Positions 1 to 12,027 of a stretch of 64,000 bases of DNA are shown here, piece by piece; position 1 is the stretch's first letter; each line of letters begins with the position of its first letter. The DNA is taken from contig JAIUCV010000003.1 in the NCBI GenBank assembly GCA_026724425.1, positions 60,689,088 through 60,753,087 of the forward strand, in the 5' to 3' direction. The stretch is from Erythrophleum ivorense. Lineage: Eukaryota; Streptophyta; Magnoliopsida; Fabales; Fabaceae. Position numbers and translations under genes: made by a program. The notes under the pieces were generated by a model. That model saw only the letters and a list, made by a program, of their open reading frames with translations, was not told where the DNA came from and searched no databases.

Positions 1-584
1 TACAATATGAAAGACCTGAAACAGTCTTTTTATATATACGAAATTAATATCTTAATTCCCTTAATTACTTGAACTTGTATTTTTTTTTAATTTGTATTTT
101 GAAATAGCCACATTATTTTAACTGACTTTAATTTTCATCAAATAAATTATATTGATTAATATGAAGTTTACAAGAGAAGTCACAATTATTTACTCAGATA
201 TCTGGTTCAAATTGTCATGTCCCCTTAATTTTTAAAAAATCACAACTAACTTATGATTTATTAGCTCCATTGTAACAATTTTTTTCACTTGTCTAATATA
301 GACGATAAAATGTGACCGAGTTAGACACATGTAAGTTGCGAATCAAACTTCAATTTTTTTTTTTAATTAGTTCACTCATTCCTATTTCATTTTTCTTTCT
401 AATCTTAGACTAACTAGCGACTGAGTATGATTGATTATTCCTAATCAGATAAATGGAGCAAAAGAGAGTTTTTGCATACTCTGCTAAAGGGAGAAGTATG
501 TATGTGTGATACACATGTATTCAACTCAAGTAGATTTAGTGTTTAATTTAAACACTACAGGACTAATAGATTTAGAGATTATTT
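1..584. other. AT-rich sequence, no gene seen
   Basis: I see no open reading frame with a recognisable product and no terminal repeats here. The stretch is AT-rich with short homopolymer tracts. Confidence 0.5.
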
Positions 585-611
585 GCCACTTTTTATAGAT
601 TGGAGGAAATG

Positions 612-1565
612 TCGTACATTAACCAAACAACGTATTTGACAGCATTTCAAGGGTAACAAACAAATATATATCCATATTCTGATCCATGGTTTTAAATTGC
701 GGTTGCGGTTGCGGTTATGTTGCGATTGCGGTTGCGGGCGTTGCGGATAGTATAAGAAGGATTGCGGGCGATGCGGCCGATTAATGCGGATGCGGCCGGT
801 GCCGCAACAGCAATATTGCGGCCGCATCACATGATGCGGACCGCAATTTAGAACCATGTTCTGATCAAAAGGTCAATTTATAAATAAATTGGGCCCCGAT
901 GACATATGCTTCTTTAACTACTTCACCTGTACACAATATTCATATATCCGATTTATAAATACTCTTATATCAGTGATTTTCTTGTCCAAAACAGGAAAAC
1001 TGGGTTTTGGTTCTTATTTTACACTACAAGAGGGTTCAAGGAAAGTCACCCTTTTTAACATCCTCATGGCATTTGGTTCCCCGTGATTTTCTCATCAGCC
1101 AAACAAAAGGAAGATGCCGAATCAACCGCGTTTTGTTTTGGCCTTCAACCCCTTCACTTGCAAATATTAATTTGCCCTTTGAATCTTATAAACTTGATTT
1201 CCTAATTAAGCCGGCAAGTATGCAAAGAAAACCAACTCTTAGTTATTTCCAAGCATCCAGTGCTCAATATATACATTTGAAAAATACCAAACATATTCCA
1301 AAAATGACATGCAAATGAGAAGGATTTATCATGCAAAGTTTGATTTGACTAAAACCCTTAATATTAGATACAATGAAAAATGAGGTTCGAGGGCAATAGT
1401 TTTTAGGAGAAAATTACAATAACTGCCTTGCTTATCATATGATGAACCAATGTGAGGATAGTATTTATGAATAATTAAAAGAAAAGTATAGCTCTTTCAC
1501 CAAAAATATAAAAGAAGAAAGAAGAAAAAAATAGTATGTCTCACATTTTCAAAATGAGTGTGAAG
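612..1565 (+). repeat. Duplicated non-coding segment, copy 1
   Basis: This segment aligns by eye along most of its length with 6176-6960. Shared landmarks include AACCGCGTTTTGTTTTGGCC, CTCATCAGCCAAAC and CACATTTTCAAAATGA. A third, broken copy lies at 8995-9895. Reading frames inside it are not conserved between copies, so I do not call a gene. A TATATATATAGGGC tract follows at about 1567, so the segment could be the upstream region of a lost tandemly duplicated gene; that is inference. Copy 1 is interrupted by the MITE at 685-858, which copy 2 lacks. Confidence 0.75.
685..858. mobile_element. hAT-type MITE with 8-bp target duplication
   Basis: A 174-bp element lies between two exact copies of TTCTGATC (677-684 and 859-866). 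The left end reads CATGGTTTTAAATTGCGGT and the right end, reverse complemented, CATGGTTCTAAATTGCGGT: 18 of 19 bases agree. The interior is a run of TTGCGG/GCGGCC words, much richer in G+C than its surroundings. An 8-bp duplication is typical of the hAT superfamily. The paralogous segment at 6176-6960 has a single TTCTGATC at the same point and no insert, so insertion came after the duplication. There is no coding capacity. Confidence 0.85.
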
Positions 1566-2118
1566 ATATATATATAGGGCATCTTAACATTTTCACCAGT
1601 GTTGTAGAGGTTAACAATATCTATATTTGTGTTTCAGCTCAAAAAAATTGGATTATTTGCAGCTATACAATTATGTAGTTAAGGAGAGAGTGACATAAAG
1701 AGGCAAGAGTGGGTATGGAGCCCGCTTCCTTTCTTTATATTCTTTTACTCTTTTCTTTTCATCTCTTCTTTACTGCATTATATGTAGCTAATTTATGATT
1801 ATAGAAGATCCAAACTCTTAGAGCAAATAGATTTTACCATTTTTTACCTAATGACAAGATAATTAAAGAGTATTCAAGCCATTTTCTTATAAAATCTTAA
1901 TTAATGTAAGGATATTTAGGTCATTTTATGTAAGATTATATATGCGAAATTAACTTGAATACCTCTTTACTTATTTTGTCTTATACTGAATATGCAATAA
2001 CTTCTATTAATTTTCAATTTCTTTGAGTACATGGATCATGTCAAATGTGGCTAAATTAAGAAATTTTGTAATATAAATGTTTATTATTATTTCTTTTAAC
2101 TTGTTGATTTCATAATAT
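1566..2118. other. AT-rich spacer, no gene seen
   Basis: It contains a TATATATATAGGGC tract and CT-rich stretches near 1720-1770, but no supportable reading frame follows. I see no repeat termini. Confidence 0.4.
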
Positions 2119-2123
2119 ACTCT

Positions 2124-3836
2124 TGATAACTCCTTGTCATTCATATTATTCTGCATATTTTCTTTTGGTAAATATATATTTAACTCTTTAATTACATAAT
2201 AAATAATATCTTTTATAGGTAAAATAAGCATATTTAGAATGAATAATATCATACTCAACTTTTATACTTTAAATGACAAGTTTTGTTTCAATTTTGAGTA
2301 TATTGAGAATTAATCATATTTTACTTTTTATTGTAGGGTGCAATTACAAGAAAAATGGAGTCAAAAGTATGTTTAAAACAAGATTGATGAAGTTCTTCAT
2401 ATCAAAGAGGCTTCAAAATATTCATAATGACTATTTTAGGAAGTGCACCACGCCTCGAAGTTATCAAACTGTAGCAAAACTAGAAGAAAATGCAGGTAAG
2501 CACCCAAGATAAGTTGCACCTTAGATCATCTTGAGCAAGCCGTGACAAAGGGTCAAATAGAGGCAGATAGTGCTGAGGAAAGAATATATTGCGCCACGGG
2601 GCAGATCAAGACAAAGCTAAAGTTGCAGCGCATGTTGTGAGTCATGACACAGTGGTAGGTAGAGGCTAGATGTGCTGTTACGGAAATGTAGGGCACCAAG
2701 GTGCAACGCATTTTATAAGCATATAGTGATTGAATATGCCATGGTGCAAGGAGCCAAGCTACAACGTAAATGCCTCCAGGGCTCTATTTCGCTGCAATGT
2801 GGCATTATAAGTCGTGGTGTGATTCATTTTAGCAAAATGTAGTATTTTCTTTGTTGAAAATTTGAGGATTTCTTACTAGATATAGCCATTGCAACTGGAT
2901 AAGCCATCATTCTGAGTTACCTTGGGTCTATTTTAGGTGTGTAGAGGTTGAGGAGAAGCAAAGAAAGGAATCTTGAAGCAAAGGAATGTTAGAGATTGAA
3001 GATTAAAGCAGAGAAAAGCTTCCATTAGTTTCCTCTTTCCTTCTTCTTCTCCTTGCATTTGTTCAGATGTTTCTGATCTTTATTTTAACTTTGCTATTGG
3101 TTTTCATGAATATGTATCACTAAACTCCTTAATATAAAATTATTAGAAACTCTTGTATGGATTAATGGTTGTTTCTCACTCAGATTTTGTGATTAATGAT
3201 GAATACATGTTATTTAACTCTATGCTTTATGCTTTCTAATTACTTGGCCAATAATTAAATTGATTTAATATTTTTGCTTGAACTTGGAAAAAGGGAAAGT
3301 GAAATTAGATTAGGAATTGGGTTATATGAGTACTTGAAACTTGTTAGGGAAAGTGGATGGTTTAGTTAATGAGATAGAAATATACTCATTAACTTTTCAT
3401 AGTCCAATTAGGTATTGTACTATTAAATTGATCTTGACTTCATAAGGAATTATGAAAATAATTAAATAATCTTATATGAAATTTAGAAAAATACTTATAG
3501 GAATAAGTAAATCCTAAACTAACATGTATCGTTATTAAGAGCAAAGTTAATGAGTGTTGAATTAACCTGATATGAAATACAAGAGGAATTAATAATTCTA
3601 TATATTATTATTCATCCAAAAATCTAAATAACAATTTTGAATTTTGCATAGTAGATAATTTTTAATCATTTTTTGTTAATATAATTACTTAAGATTGATT
3701 CGCTTAATTTAAGATAGGGTGTGAATTTTAGTATTTGACAAATTTTGATAATAAATCTTTGAGGAAAGAATCTTTTCTTATCACTGAATTACTTTAATGA
3801 TATATATATTTGCGTACACGCTTCATGTAAGCAACA
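2124..3836 (+). mobile_element. Solo LTR, Athila-like (duplication ACTCT)
   Basis: The element starts TGATAACTCC, ends GCAACA, and is flanked on both sides by ACTCT (2119-2123 and 3837-3841). By eye it shares with the LTRs at 16389 and 27496 the same order of landmarks: a cluster of G+C-rich words (about 2450-2830, e.g. GCGCCACGGGGC, GCCATGGTGC), a CT-rich block near 3030-3060, CTTGTATGGATTAA, then GGATGGTTTAGTT followed by a CTCATTAAC line. Its 3' end reads GCGTACACGCTTCATG, a decayed form of the family end. No internal region is attached, so it is a solo LTR, probably left by LTR-LTR recombination. It is old and diverged. Confidence 0.8.
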
Positions 3837-3841
3837 ACTCT

Positions 3842-4317
3842 TAATTATTTTTTTATCTTTGATGATCATCATTCCATACTTTAGAAATATAAAAGGAACT
3901 AGATTCATGTAAAATCTGTTATAGTTGTACTATCAAGTTTTTCAATAAAAATTATGACATGTGTAAAATATTTTTTTAAAAATTCAATCATGTGATCTTA
4001 AGTTGTAAAATTATACACTTACGTGTAAAAATCATAATCATGCCATGTTTTTATTAAAAATCATACTCTTAATTAATTGCCGATTTGCTCTTCGATCATC
4101 CTCCCCTAGCCTTATGACTATTGAAGCTAGAGAAATATCAAAAGATGGCAAGGGAAAAGGGGTTTTGGGAGGTCATTTTAGAGGTCCTTGAGCTCCTTCA
4201 AGATAAGCTTGGAAGCCACGATGGAGTTGAAGATTTTGCGTTGGATTATGGAATTGAAGAAAGAGAAAAATAGGTTCTTTCTCGAACAAATAAACAAAGA
4301 GATGGAGGCATCTAGAT
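3842..4317. other. AT-rich spacer, no gene seen
   Basis: Short purine-rich frames near 4130-4320 contain stops and match nothing I recognise. Confidence 0.35.
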
Positions 4318-4557
4318 TGTCTATTCATTTTAAGAGATAATAGGGTGTTGCCTCCTACAAAGGTTGTCTAGATCAAAGAATGATCTAAATTTAATTTTTT
4401 TATTTTATAATTTTAATATTTTTAAGTTGATAATTTATAAATTATTTTTATTTTGTACCCTACATCCTTTAAAAAAATTAAAATACAACAAAATTTAAAC
4501 GACCCTGTGAAGGATAACACCCTTTACTCATCCCAAGAGATGAATAGAGGATCCGTT
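4318..4557. mobile_element. Foldback MITE-like element
   Basis: The left end (from TCTATTCATTTTAAGAGATA) and the reverse complement of the right end (from CCTCTATTCATCTCTTGGGA) match imperfectly for about 60 bp inward, through GGGTGTT and a CTACAAAGG/TTCACAGGG block. The centre is AT-rich. I could not find a convincing target duplication, so the exact ends and superfamily stay open. Confidence 0.5.
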
Positions 4558-5040
4558 TCCAAAGAGGGAATAAAATCGAAAGTGAATGACTAGGTTTTTG
4601 AAAAGGCATGCTTAGTTACTTCTTTGCACTCTTAGCTTTGAAAACTGTTTCCTTCCGACTTAGTTTTCTTCCTTCGAAAATGTGACTTCAGCTGTTGTAT
4701 GGGGACTATGAAAATTAAAGCTGATGTGAAATGGAAGTAAATGGATGAGCACAGTATTATATATTAGTTTATTTATTTATTTGAATATGATAATATTAAA
4801 TGAAAAATTTTCAATTTATATTACATAAATTTGTTATTATGTGTAAAAATATGTAATTAATTTTTATGTTTTTATATATTTATATACCTTTTTAATAATT
4901 GTTTACAATATACGTATTATTTTAAATGTAAAATAGCATATATATATATATTCTACAATATATGTATTATTTTAAATTATTAAACTGTAAATTTGTTTTA
5001 TTCTAATTTAATTATTGATTCTATTTTTAAAATATTATAA
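4558..5040. other. AT-rich spacer, no gene seen
   Basis: Mostly TA-rich low-complexity sequence (4740-5040). I see no gene or repeat boundary. Confidence 0.35.
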
Positions 5041-5960
5041 AATAAAAAGCAGCATTAGAGTACAATTGGGCCCGGAGGAGGTGCATGCTAGACTTGGTAG
5101 GTTAATTACACTTATAATGATTACCTCATTTTTAGGTTGAAAGGCTCAATGTTAGTGCTTTTCATTTGGGAATTAGGGTCTTGCTCATCCATGCATTTCG
5201 TTGGGCAATCATTACATCATTTTAATCACAGATCCTATCTTTATTATTTTTTCTTTCATTTTATTTTATGGGCTTTTTGACAAGCCCAGAATTGAAAGTA
5301 AAATAAAGGCAACATTACTGAAAACATTAGGGTGCATAGAGGCCCGAGGAAGGCGCGTGGCAGACAGGTATCATGGCCATAACTTGGAATAGGTTAATTG
5401 CAATTATTAATTACCTGATTTTAGGTCGAAGGGTACGATGTTATTGCATTTCATTAGGGAATCAAGGTCTTGCTCATCCATGCATTTCGTTTGGGAATCA
5501 TTACCACTTGTTTCTTCTTTTTTTATTTTATGGGTTTTCTGACAAACCCAAAGTGATAGTAAAATAAAAGGCATGCATCATTATTGACAGCATTAGGGTG
5601 CAACAGGGCTCAAGGAAGGTGCATGTCTGACAGGCATCATGGCCATAACTTGGTAGGTCAGTTGCAGATCATGATCTTGACAGGCATCATGGCCAAGGAA
5701 GTGCAGATCATGATCTTATCCTTTTTTTTAATAGGTTTTATGACAAACCCAAATTATAGTAAAATAAAAGGCAGCATTATTGACAGCATCTGGGTGCACT
5801 GGTGCTCCAGGGATGCATGTTAGATGGCCATCATGGCCATAACTAGGTAAGTTAATAGCACTAACATTACCTTATTTGAAAGAAACCACATAAACAAATA
5901 TTTTTTTCCTCGCTTTAAGGTAGAAGGGCTCGATGTTATTGCCAAGTCATTTAAAGCTTC
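5041..5960 (+). repeat. Tandem array of about 260-bp units with conserved hairpin
   Basis: About four diverged head-to-tail units begin near 5041, 5303, 5567 and 5761. Recurrent landmarks are TAAAATAAAAGGCA, CATCATGGCCATAACTTGG, CTTGCTCATCCATGCATTTC and a short inverted repeat. Unit 3 is shortened and has an internal duplicate of a GCAGATCATGATCTT block; unit 4 is the most decayed. The inverted repeat is TGGGCTT/AAGCCCA in unit 1 (5269-5288) and TGGGTTT/AAACCCA in unit 2 (5531-5550), each with a 6-base loop. Short reading frames run through the units but are not conserved in phase. I do not recognise the repeat. Confidence 0.75.
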
Positions 5961-6175
5961 ATTCATTACAAATATAATAAAATAATCAGTGTGAACGAGG
6001 ACCAAGTAAACATAATTCTTAACATAATATTTATTATTTACCTCAACCTTAGAGATTCCCTCACTACAACAAAATAATTGGTGTGAAAGATTGAGAAGCC
6101 ATTTTTTGTGGATTGAGAGACAATGAAATTAGGGGTAAAGTTCAATATGGATAAGTGTAACTTTTATACTTTTAT

Positions 6176-6960
6176 TATACCTTAACCAAACAATATTTTA
6201 GATACTATTGGACAGCAGTTTTCAGGGCTAATAAACAAAGATATATGCATATTCTGATCAAAGGGTCAATTTATAAATAAATTGGGTGCTGATGATGACT
6301 TATGCTTTTAAGTACTTCACCTGTAAAAAATATTCACATGTCCAATTTATAATTACTCTTATATCTCTGATCGATTTACTTGTCCAAGACAGGAAAACTG
6401 GGTTTTGTTCTTATTTCCCACTACAAGATGGTTTAAAGAAACTTACCCTTTTCTGGATCCTCTTGGTTTTTGGTTCTGCTTGATTTCCTCATCAGCCAAA
6501 CATGCAGAAGAAATATCCCAAGTCAACCGCGTTTTGTTTTGGCCTTCAACCACTTCACTTGTAAACATTAATGTGCACTTGAAGCTCATATTCCTACTTC
6601 TTGTTTTCCTGATTAAGCAGTCAAGTATGCAATGAAAACCAGCACTTAATTATTTCGAAGCATCCCATGCTCAACATAAACATTTGGAACATACTAAACA
6701 TATTCAAAATGAAATGCAAAGGAGAAGGACTAGTCATGCACAGTTTGATTTGATTAAAACCTTTGATATTGGATGCAAAGCAAAATGAGGCTCCAGGGCT
6801 GTGGTTTTGAAGAAAAAATTACAATACAGGGTAATCTAAAGGAAGATAGTATTTGTAAACAATTAAAAGAAAAGTATATCCCGTCCACCCCCCCCCCCCC
6901 AAAAAAAAAGAGAGAAGGAATCATATGTCTCACATTTTCAAAATGATCAGTGAAAATATT
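6176..6960 (+). repeat. Duplicated non-coding segment, copy 2
   Basis: Diverged copy of 612-1565 that keeps the MITE-free empty site (ATTCTGATCAAAGGGTCAA near 6250). A poly-C/poly-A run interrupts the homology near 6888-6910. No conserved coding frame is visible. Confidence 0.75.
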
Positions 6961-7522
6961 ACTTGTGGAGCAAGAGAGAAGGAATTGAATGGTTGGGGTG
7001 GGATTCAAGAGAGAATACTAAATGAAAGGTGGAGGGAAGATAATGGGTAGAAAATGAATGCTTGTGGAAAATTGAGGAGAATATGATAGTGAGTGAAGTT
7101 TATGTGCACATTCCCGCAAATATTATGTGTTTTCGTTGGACCTAGCTAGCTAGAGTAAATTTTATATCCCATATTAACAGGATGGGATATGTTACAAAAT
7201 TGGGCCGTCCTATCTATAACCTAACCATAATTGATTAATTAGTAATGAGTTTTATTAATTAATTATTACTAATTGACTAATTAATTAAAATTAAACTGAT
7301 GGTCAGTCAGAAAAGAAAGAAAGGAAGTCACAAAAGATTGACAGATGTGTGATTTTCTTCTTTTGCACAAAAACGCAGAACATAGATAGAACATAGAAAA
7401 CTCTTGAGAAAATCCTTTCTTCTCTCCCCTTGATTTTGGTGCATTTGCAGTGGACGAATGCTATTATATGTGTTATAAAACGATGTGTGGTTGAATTGAA
7501 CTAGCTAACTATATGACTGAGC
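6961..7522. other. AT-rich spacer with an imperfect inverted repeat
   Basis: Around 7210-7300 TAATTGATTAATTAGTAAT faces ATTACTAATTGACTAATTA, an imperfect 19-bp stem. I see no gene. Confidence 0.35.
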
Positions 7523-7997
7523 TGTTGGAAAATTTTATTTTGTGAGTTTACATTAATTGCATATTTTGTTTTCTAAACATGGTTGCCTAATGATCCGTCA
7601 AGATATTATAAGCCCCAATTAATTTAAGAGACCATAAAGTAATTGGGCCCAACACATATTTAAAATTAAGTTTGGTTAGTGATTAAAAATGTATACTATT
7701 TAGTTTTACTAAAATTTGTAATGAAAAGGTCCTGTAAGACATTATTTTAAGATTAAGTTAGATCCCTTCTTTAGCTCCAATTTTGTGAGTTTTCCTGTCT
7801 AAAGTAATTATCAAGTCTAGGCTATAATGAGAAAGATCTAGCCACTCCAAATCCAACTGCGGCTATGAAAAAGTTAGATACACTCTCAATTAATTTTATA
7901 TTTAGTGTTCTAAAATTATGCATTAACTTTATATTATTATTAATTTTATTTAATTAAATATTTTTTCAGAATTAACTATTACATGTTGTATCAGAGC
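7523..7997 (+). mobile_element. Copia-like LTR remnant with primer-binding site
   Basis: A TG...CA block starts TGTTGGAAAA and ends CTATTACA (7983). It is followed by TTGTATCAGAGC (7986-7997), one base from the TGGTATCAGAGC initiator-Met tRNA primer site used by many plant copia and some gypsy elements. No matching 3' LTR or gag-pol is visible downstream, so this is a truncated 5' end. A 5-bp duplication cannot be tested without the other end. Confidence 0.5.
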
Positions 7998-8450
7998 TTC
8001 CTATGCATGATTTTAGAACCTAAAGTTGATATCAAATTGCACATCTTTGATCTATGATTTTGTGCTTCACTTATCTAATATGTGCAAATTAGCCTAGGGT
8101 TTTTAATCTTCGTATAATGAACTTTCCATTGATATATGTCATGCTTGCTATATAGCTTTGTATAAAAAGAATTTTGAGTTTTAATTTTTTTTCATGTTCT
8201 TCGCATTCAAAAATTTTGATCTTGATTTACATAAATTTTTAATTTGATTCTTTGTATGAAAATGCTTCCTCGCATATTGCTAAGGTTATGTCATATATTT
8301 GATTGAATTTAAATGTTTTGGAAAGGCATGAAAATTAAAGAACAAAGAATTGTACATACCCCTAGCTTAACCCTAGCTTAAAGGCTCCAGCTAGGGAACT
8401 GATTGACCAATGTATTGGAAGAAAGTATGAGAGAGAAACTGATAATATAT
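7998..8450. other. Possible leader of the truncated copia-like element
   Basis: Sequence directly downstream of the primer-binding-site match; it may be remaining internal region. No coding match is seen. Confidence 0.25.
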
Positions 8451-8724
8451 TCTCTCGGATCCAAAATATAAGTTACTTTTAATAGATTCATACTTCTTAA
8501 AAAAATTAGTTACATTTTTAAACTTTTTAAATATTATTATATCTTTCCATCTTTACCTATATTGTTAACATAACTATTGCTATTAAATGAAGAATTTTCA
8601 ATGTAACTATTGCTATTAAATGAAGAGTATTATGAAAATAATAATAATAATAATCATTGATAGGTGACTTAAATTTTGGACTAAATTTTTTTTTTAGGTA
8701 ACTTATATTTTAGATTGGAGGAAG
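8451..8724. mobile_element. Stowaway-like MITE
   Basis: The left end TCTCTCGGATCCAAAATATA and the reverse complement of the right end, CTTCCTCCAATCTAAAATAT, are inverted copies of the motif typical of plant Stowaway elements (CTCCCTCCGT followed by AAAATATAAGT). TATA flanks both ends, compatible with a TA duplication. A block containing TAACTATTGCTATTAAATGA is duplicated in tandem inside (about 8568-8627), and a short AAT run follows. Confidence 0.6.
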
Positions 8725-8994
8725 TATATATATATTGTGTGTGACTTGGGAAAAGAAGACCAATTACACTCAAGGATATTAGGGGGATGTTTGATTGTGT
8801 TTTCTATTTTAGTGTTCTTAGAATAATTCTTTAAGACTTTATCTCCCAAGTATTATTTTTGGTAATGCGTATATATGGGTTTTAATTTGTCCTAACTCCT
8901 AATTAAGTAGCCCTTTCTTCAAACCAAGTTATAATCCCTAATTCAAGGGAACTCTCATCTTATTCGTATTTGACTAGAAGGATAGGTAGAGAGC
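8725..8994. other. Spacer, nothing recognised
   Basis: No gene or repeat termini seen. Confidence 0.3.
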
Positions 8995-9895
8995 AAGTAG
9001 ATGCCCTTTACAGAAAGACTTATGCTTCGTTAATTACTTCACTTGTGCAAAACATGCCTAATCGTTTAGCGGCTTTTAATTGCAAAGAAATCGTTAGTAA
9101 ATGAAAGGTTTTTTTTTTTTTAAGTAGTGTATGTTATATTAGGGGTGGGCACAGGCTGGCCGAGATATGTTTTAATAAGAATTTCAACCCAACTTCAACT
9201 TCAAAATAAAAAATTCATTCGAGGCTCGAACCTGGCCGATTATAGGGCCGAGCTAGACCAATCTAGCTAACAGGCTAATTTTTTTTTTAATTTAATTTTA
9301 AAAATTTATATTTTTATATTTGTTTAATTATTTTGGCCATATAATTATTTTTTAATATCTTTTTATTATAATTTATACAATAGACATGAAAAAATAGGAA
9401 CCCAAGGGAGAAAATAGAAACAAATGCAAATATAGTAGCTAAAATTTGAAAAAAAATATGTATTTTTTAATTTAATTTTTCTTACACGAATATAGTAATT
9501 ATATTTAGGAGAGCTCTAATATAAATTTTGACCCCTCTAGTTATTTATAATTTATAAAATATATTTAAAAATTTTTGGCTAAAATTATAAAAAAATTCTT
9601 TTCAATTTTGTTTTTATTTTTTTTATATATAAATAAATATATATAGAAACCTTGGGTCAGGTCGGGCCTAATAAGGCCAAAAGATTATCCTGAACCTCAT
9701 CTCGACCCGACTTTGTTATTAAAGCTCTTAATATTTGATGCAAAGAAAAATTACAATAACTGCCTAGCTCATATGAGCCAACATGAGGCGACAGGGAAAT
9801 ATAATGGAAGATATTATTCATGAATAATTAAAAACTAGAAAAGTATATCTTTTCACCAAAAACAGAAGAATATGTATTTCTTTCAAAAAAAGCCC
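8995..9895 (+). repeat. Duplicated non-coding segment, copy 3 (split)
   Basis: 8995-9070 matches the TTATGCTT...ACTTCACTTGT part of copies 1 and 2, and 9720-9895 matches their 3' part (AATATTTGATGCAAAG through GAAAAGTATATC). About 650 bp of unrelated sequence lies between. The middle of the segment is missing or replaced. Confidence 0.55.
9140..9720. mobile_element. Possible decayed hAT-like element in copy 3
   Basis: The insert begins TAGGGGTGGGCA at 9140, a terminal motif common in plant hAT elements. It carries repeated GGCC-type words near both sides (GGCCGAG, GGGCCTAATAAGGCC) around an AT-rich core. I do not find the inverted right terminus or an 8-bp duplication, so the call is tentative. 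Confidence 0.35.
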
Positions 9896-12022
9896 TCACT
9901 TTTTCTCTCTCTCCGAACGAATAATTAATCGAACTTGAATAATATTTTAAGATTTTGAAGAATTTGTTTCTGTGAATAATAATATTAATTTTGAAGAATT
10001 TTAAAGTGTATGTTGTTTAACATAAATACAATTTTTTCTTCTTGAAAAAATTCTGTTCAACAAGCCAAACATGCACTCAACCACGTAGCACTGCGCTGCT
10101 ATTCACTTTTGTTAGAAAATTTAATTTAATTTATGATAAAATTTATATAATTTAGTTTTAAATCATAGTTGATTTAGATGCTAAATTTTAAATGAAAATT
10201 ACTAATTTATAAAATATAAAGAAAATGATACTAAAATTTTATTTTTATGATAGTATAGTAAATATTTTGGATAAGTACGATCATAGCCAATTTAGTTTTT
10301 AAAAGAAAATACGGACAAAAATGACAATAACTGACATATCAGTTAACAATAAAAAAAGTATTTATAATTGCAATATTTTTTTGAAAAGTTCAAAAATGGC
10401 AGAGAAAAAAAAACATGGAACTAAAAAGAATAGTTTAATCAAACTCAAAAGGGACATTTTGAGAGAAAATAGAATATCAAAAGAAAATTGTGTAGGTCCT
10501 TGTAATTCATCTTCTTTTGATTACAAAATCATGGAAAGCAACTTATAAATTGAAAATGAAAAGAAGATAAGGGTTTATAAACGCGTACAAGATCCATATA
10601 GTGCATATGTATAACTTTCATGAAATCAAACAAGTTTATATTTAACTTCTACTGTTAATTTGAAAACAGCTTTTCTAGTACATCTTTTTTTAGTAAAAAT
10701 TCTTTCTTTTTCTTTTTAGTCTTAAGCGTGCTTTCGTTTTTCACTAGCGTTTTGGGTCGGATCCGAAAGACTATAAACAGAGAAAAAAATTTTAAAGAAA
10801 GAGAAATGTTTTATTAAGGGTACGAGAGAAATAAAAGATTAAGAACTCAGAGGTGAGTTTGTACATAGTTATGCAGTTGTTATTTAGGGAAGATTATTGT
10901 TGAATATTTCAAAATAAAGATATTCCTATTAAAATGTTTAAACGTTAAAATTATTCTAAATGACTCAAGGATTAAAATTTTAAATTATATAAAAAAATTA
11001 CAATTCAAAACTCAAATTAAAATTTTTAATTTTAAGATTTTTCAAAACAATTTTAAAATTTAAGATTTTTATATAAATATTAAATATCTTTAATTTACAA
11101 TCATCAACTATCATTTTTTCTATTATTTATTTGAAATGTCTTTTTTTCTGTGACAACCATCTCTATTAATATAAAGATGATAAACTTTCTTTAATCCATG
11201 AATTGAGTATTGAATAACATTTATGATGATAAGACAAATTGAGTTGTATGGAAAGAATTGTGTATTCTACCTATAGTTATAAAGGTGAAAATTCATGAAG
11301 GTTAGAGACATACCTCCTTTATTGTAGCCCAAAAGCCTTTTGCCACTTTTGAATCACTTTTAATGGGTAGGAGCCACTGAAGATATATATATATAATATA
11401 CACATGAGAGATTTAAATTGTTGTTCATAAGAAAAAAAGAACAATCTCTGAAATTCATTGTGAGCTCTTTGTTTGAAAAAAAGAAAAAGAAAAATCATAT
11501 TCTTAGTCTCTAGTTTTATTAGCTTTTAAGAAGCGCATTTAGCTTAGTGTGAACCTTGTTGTAAAGAAAAATTCCTTTCTCTAATTCATTATTTTAAATC
11601 TCTTATTGAGATAATTAGTTGCAGGTATGCTATAGAAAACCCTATAAAAGTTGAATGTGAGCTTGTGAAAATCTATGTTGGTAATGAGCACGTGATAACT
11701 ATCTTGACTGTATTTTTTTTTTTAAGTTTGACAAAAAACCTCTTAAAAGTTTAAGGGGACTAGACTAGGCTTGAAGAGCTAAGCTAGGATAAACACTCCA
11801 TGTGTTATTTTCTTCCTTTAACTCCTTTATTTGTTGCATTACATGCTTCCTCCACTTCTAGAGGATCCTCCACTTTGATAATAGCCTTTTCATCGGCAAT
11901 ATAGTAGTTTACTTTATTTGTTGTACAAGCTTGCTCCATTTGCTAACAGTCATCTCGCTCCACGAGCACACTATTTGCCTCCTCCATTTATGTTTAGCAC
12001 ATTTCGCTTTTAGTTTTAGTTG
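9896..12022. other. AT-rich spacer, no gene seen
   Basis: The frame at 10321-10548 is lysine- and asparagine-rich and matches no family I know; I do not call it. 11330-11640 (TATA-rich tract, short inverted repeat, CT-rich run) resembles promoter or LTR sequence but has no demonstrable ends. Confidence 0.35.
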
Positions 12023-12027
12023 CTCAC

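Noticed and set aside
579..857. 92-codon frame over the MITE
   Set aside because: It is the translated GCGG/CCGC-word interior of the hAT MITE, not a gene.
5201..5823. Overlapping short frames in the tandem array
   Set aside because: Frames change phase between units, so the repetition is at DNA level.
6062..6075. CACTACAACAAAA as a CACTA terminus
   Set aside because: No sub-terminal repeats and no inverted partner nearby; probably chance.
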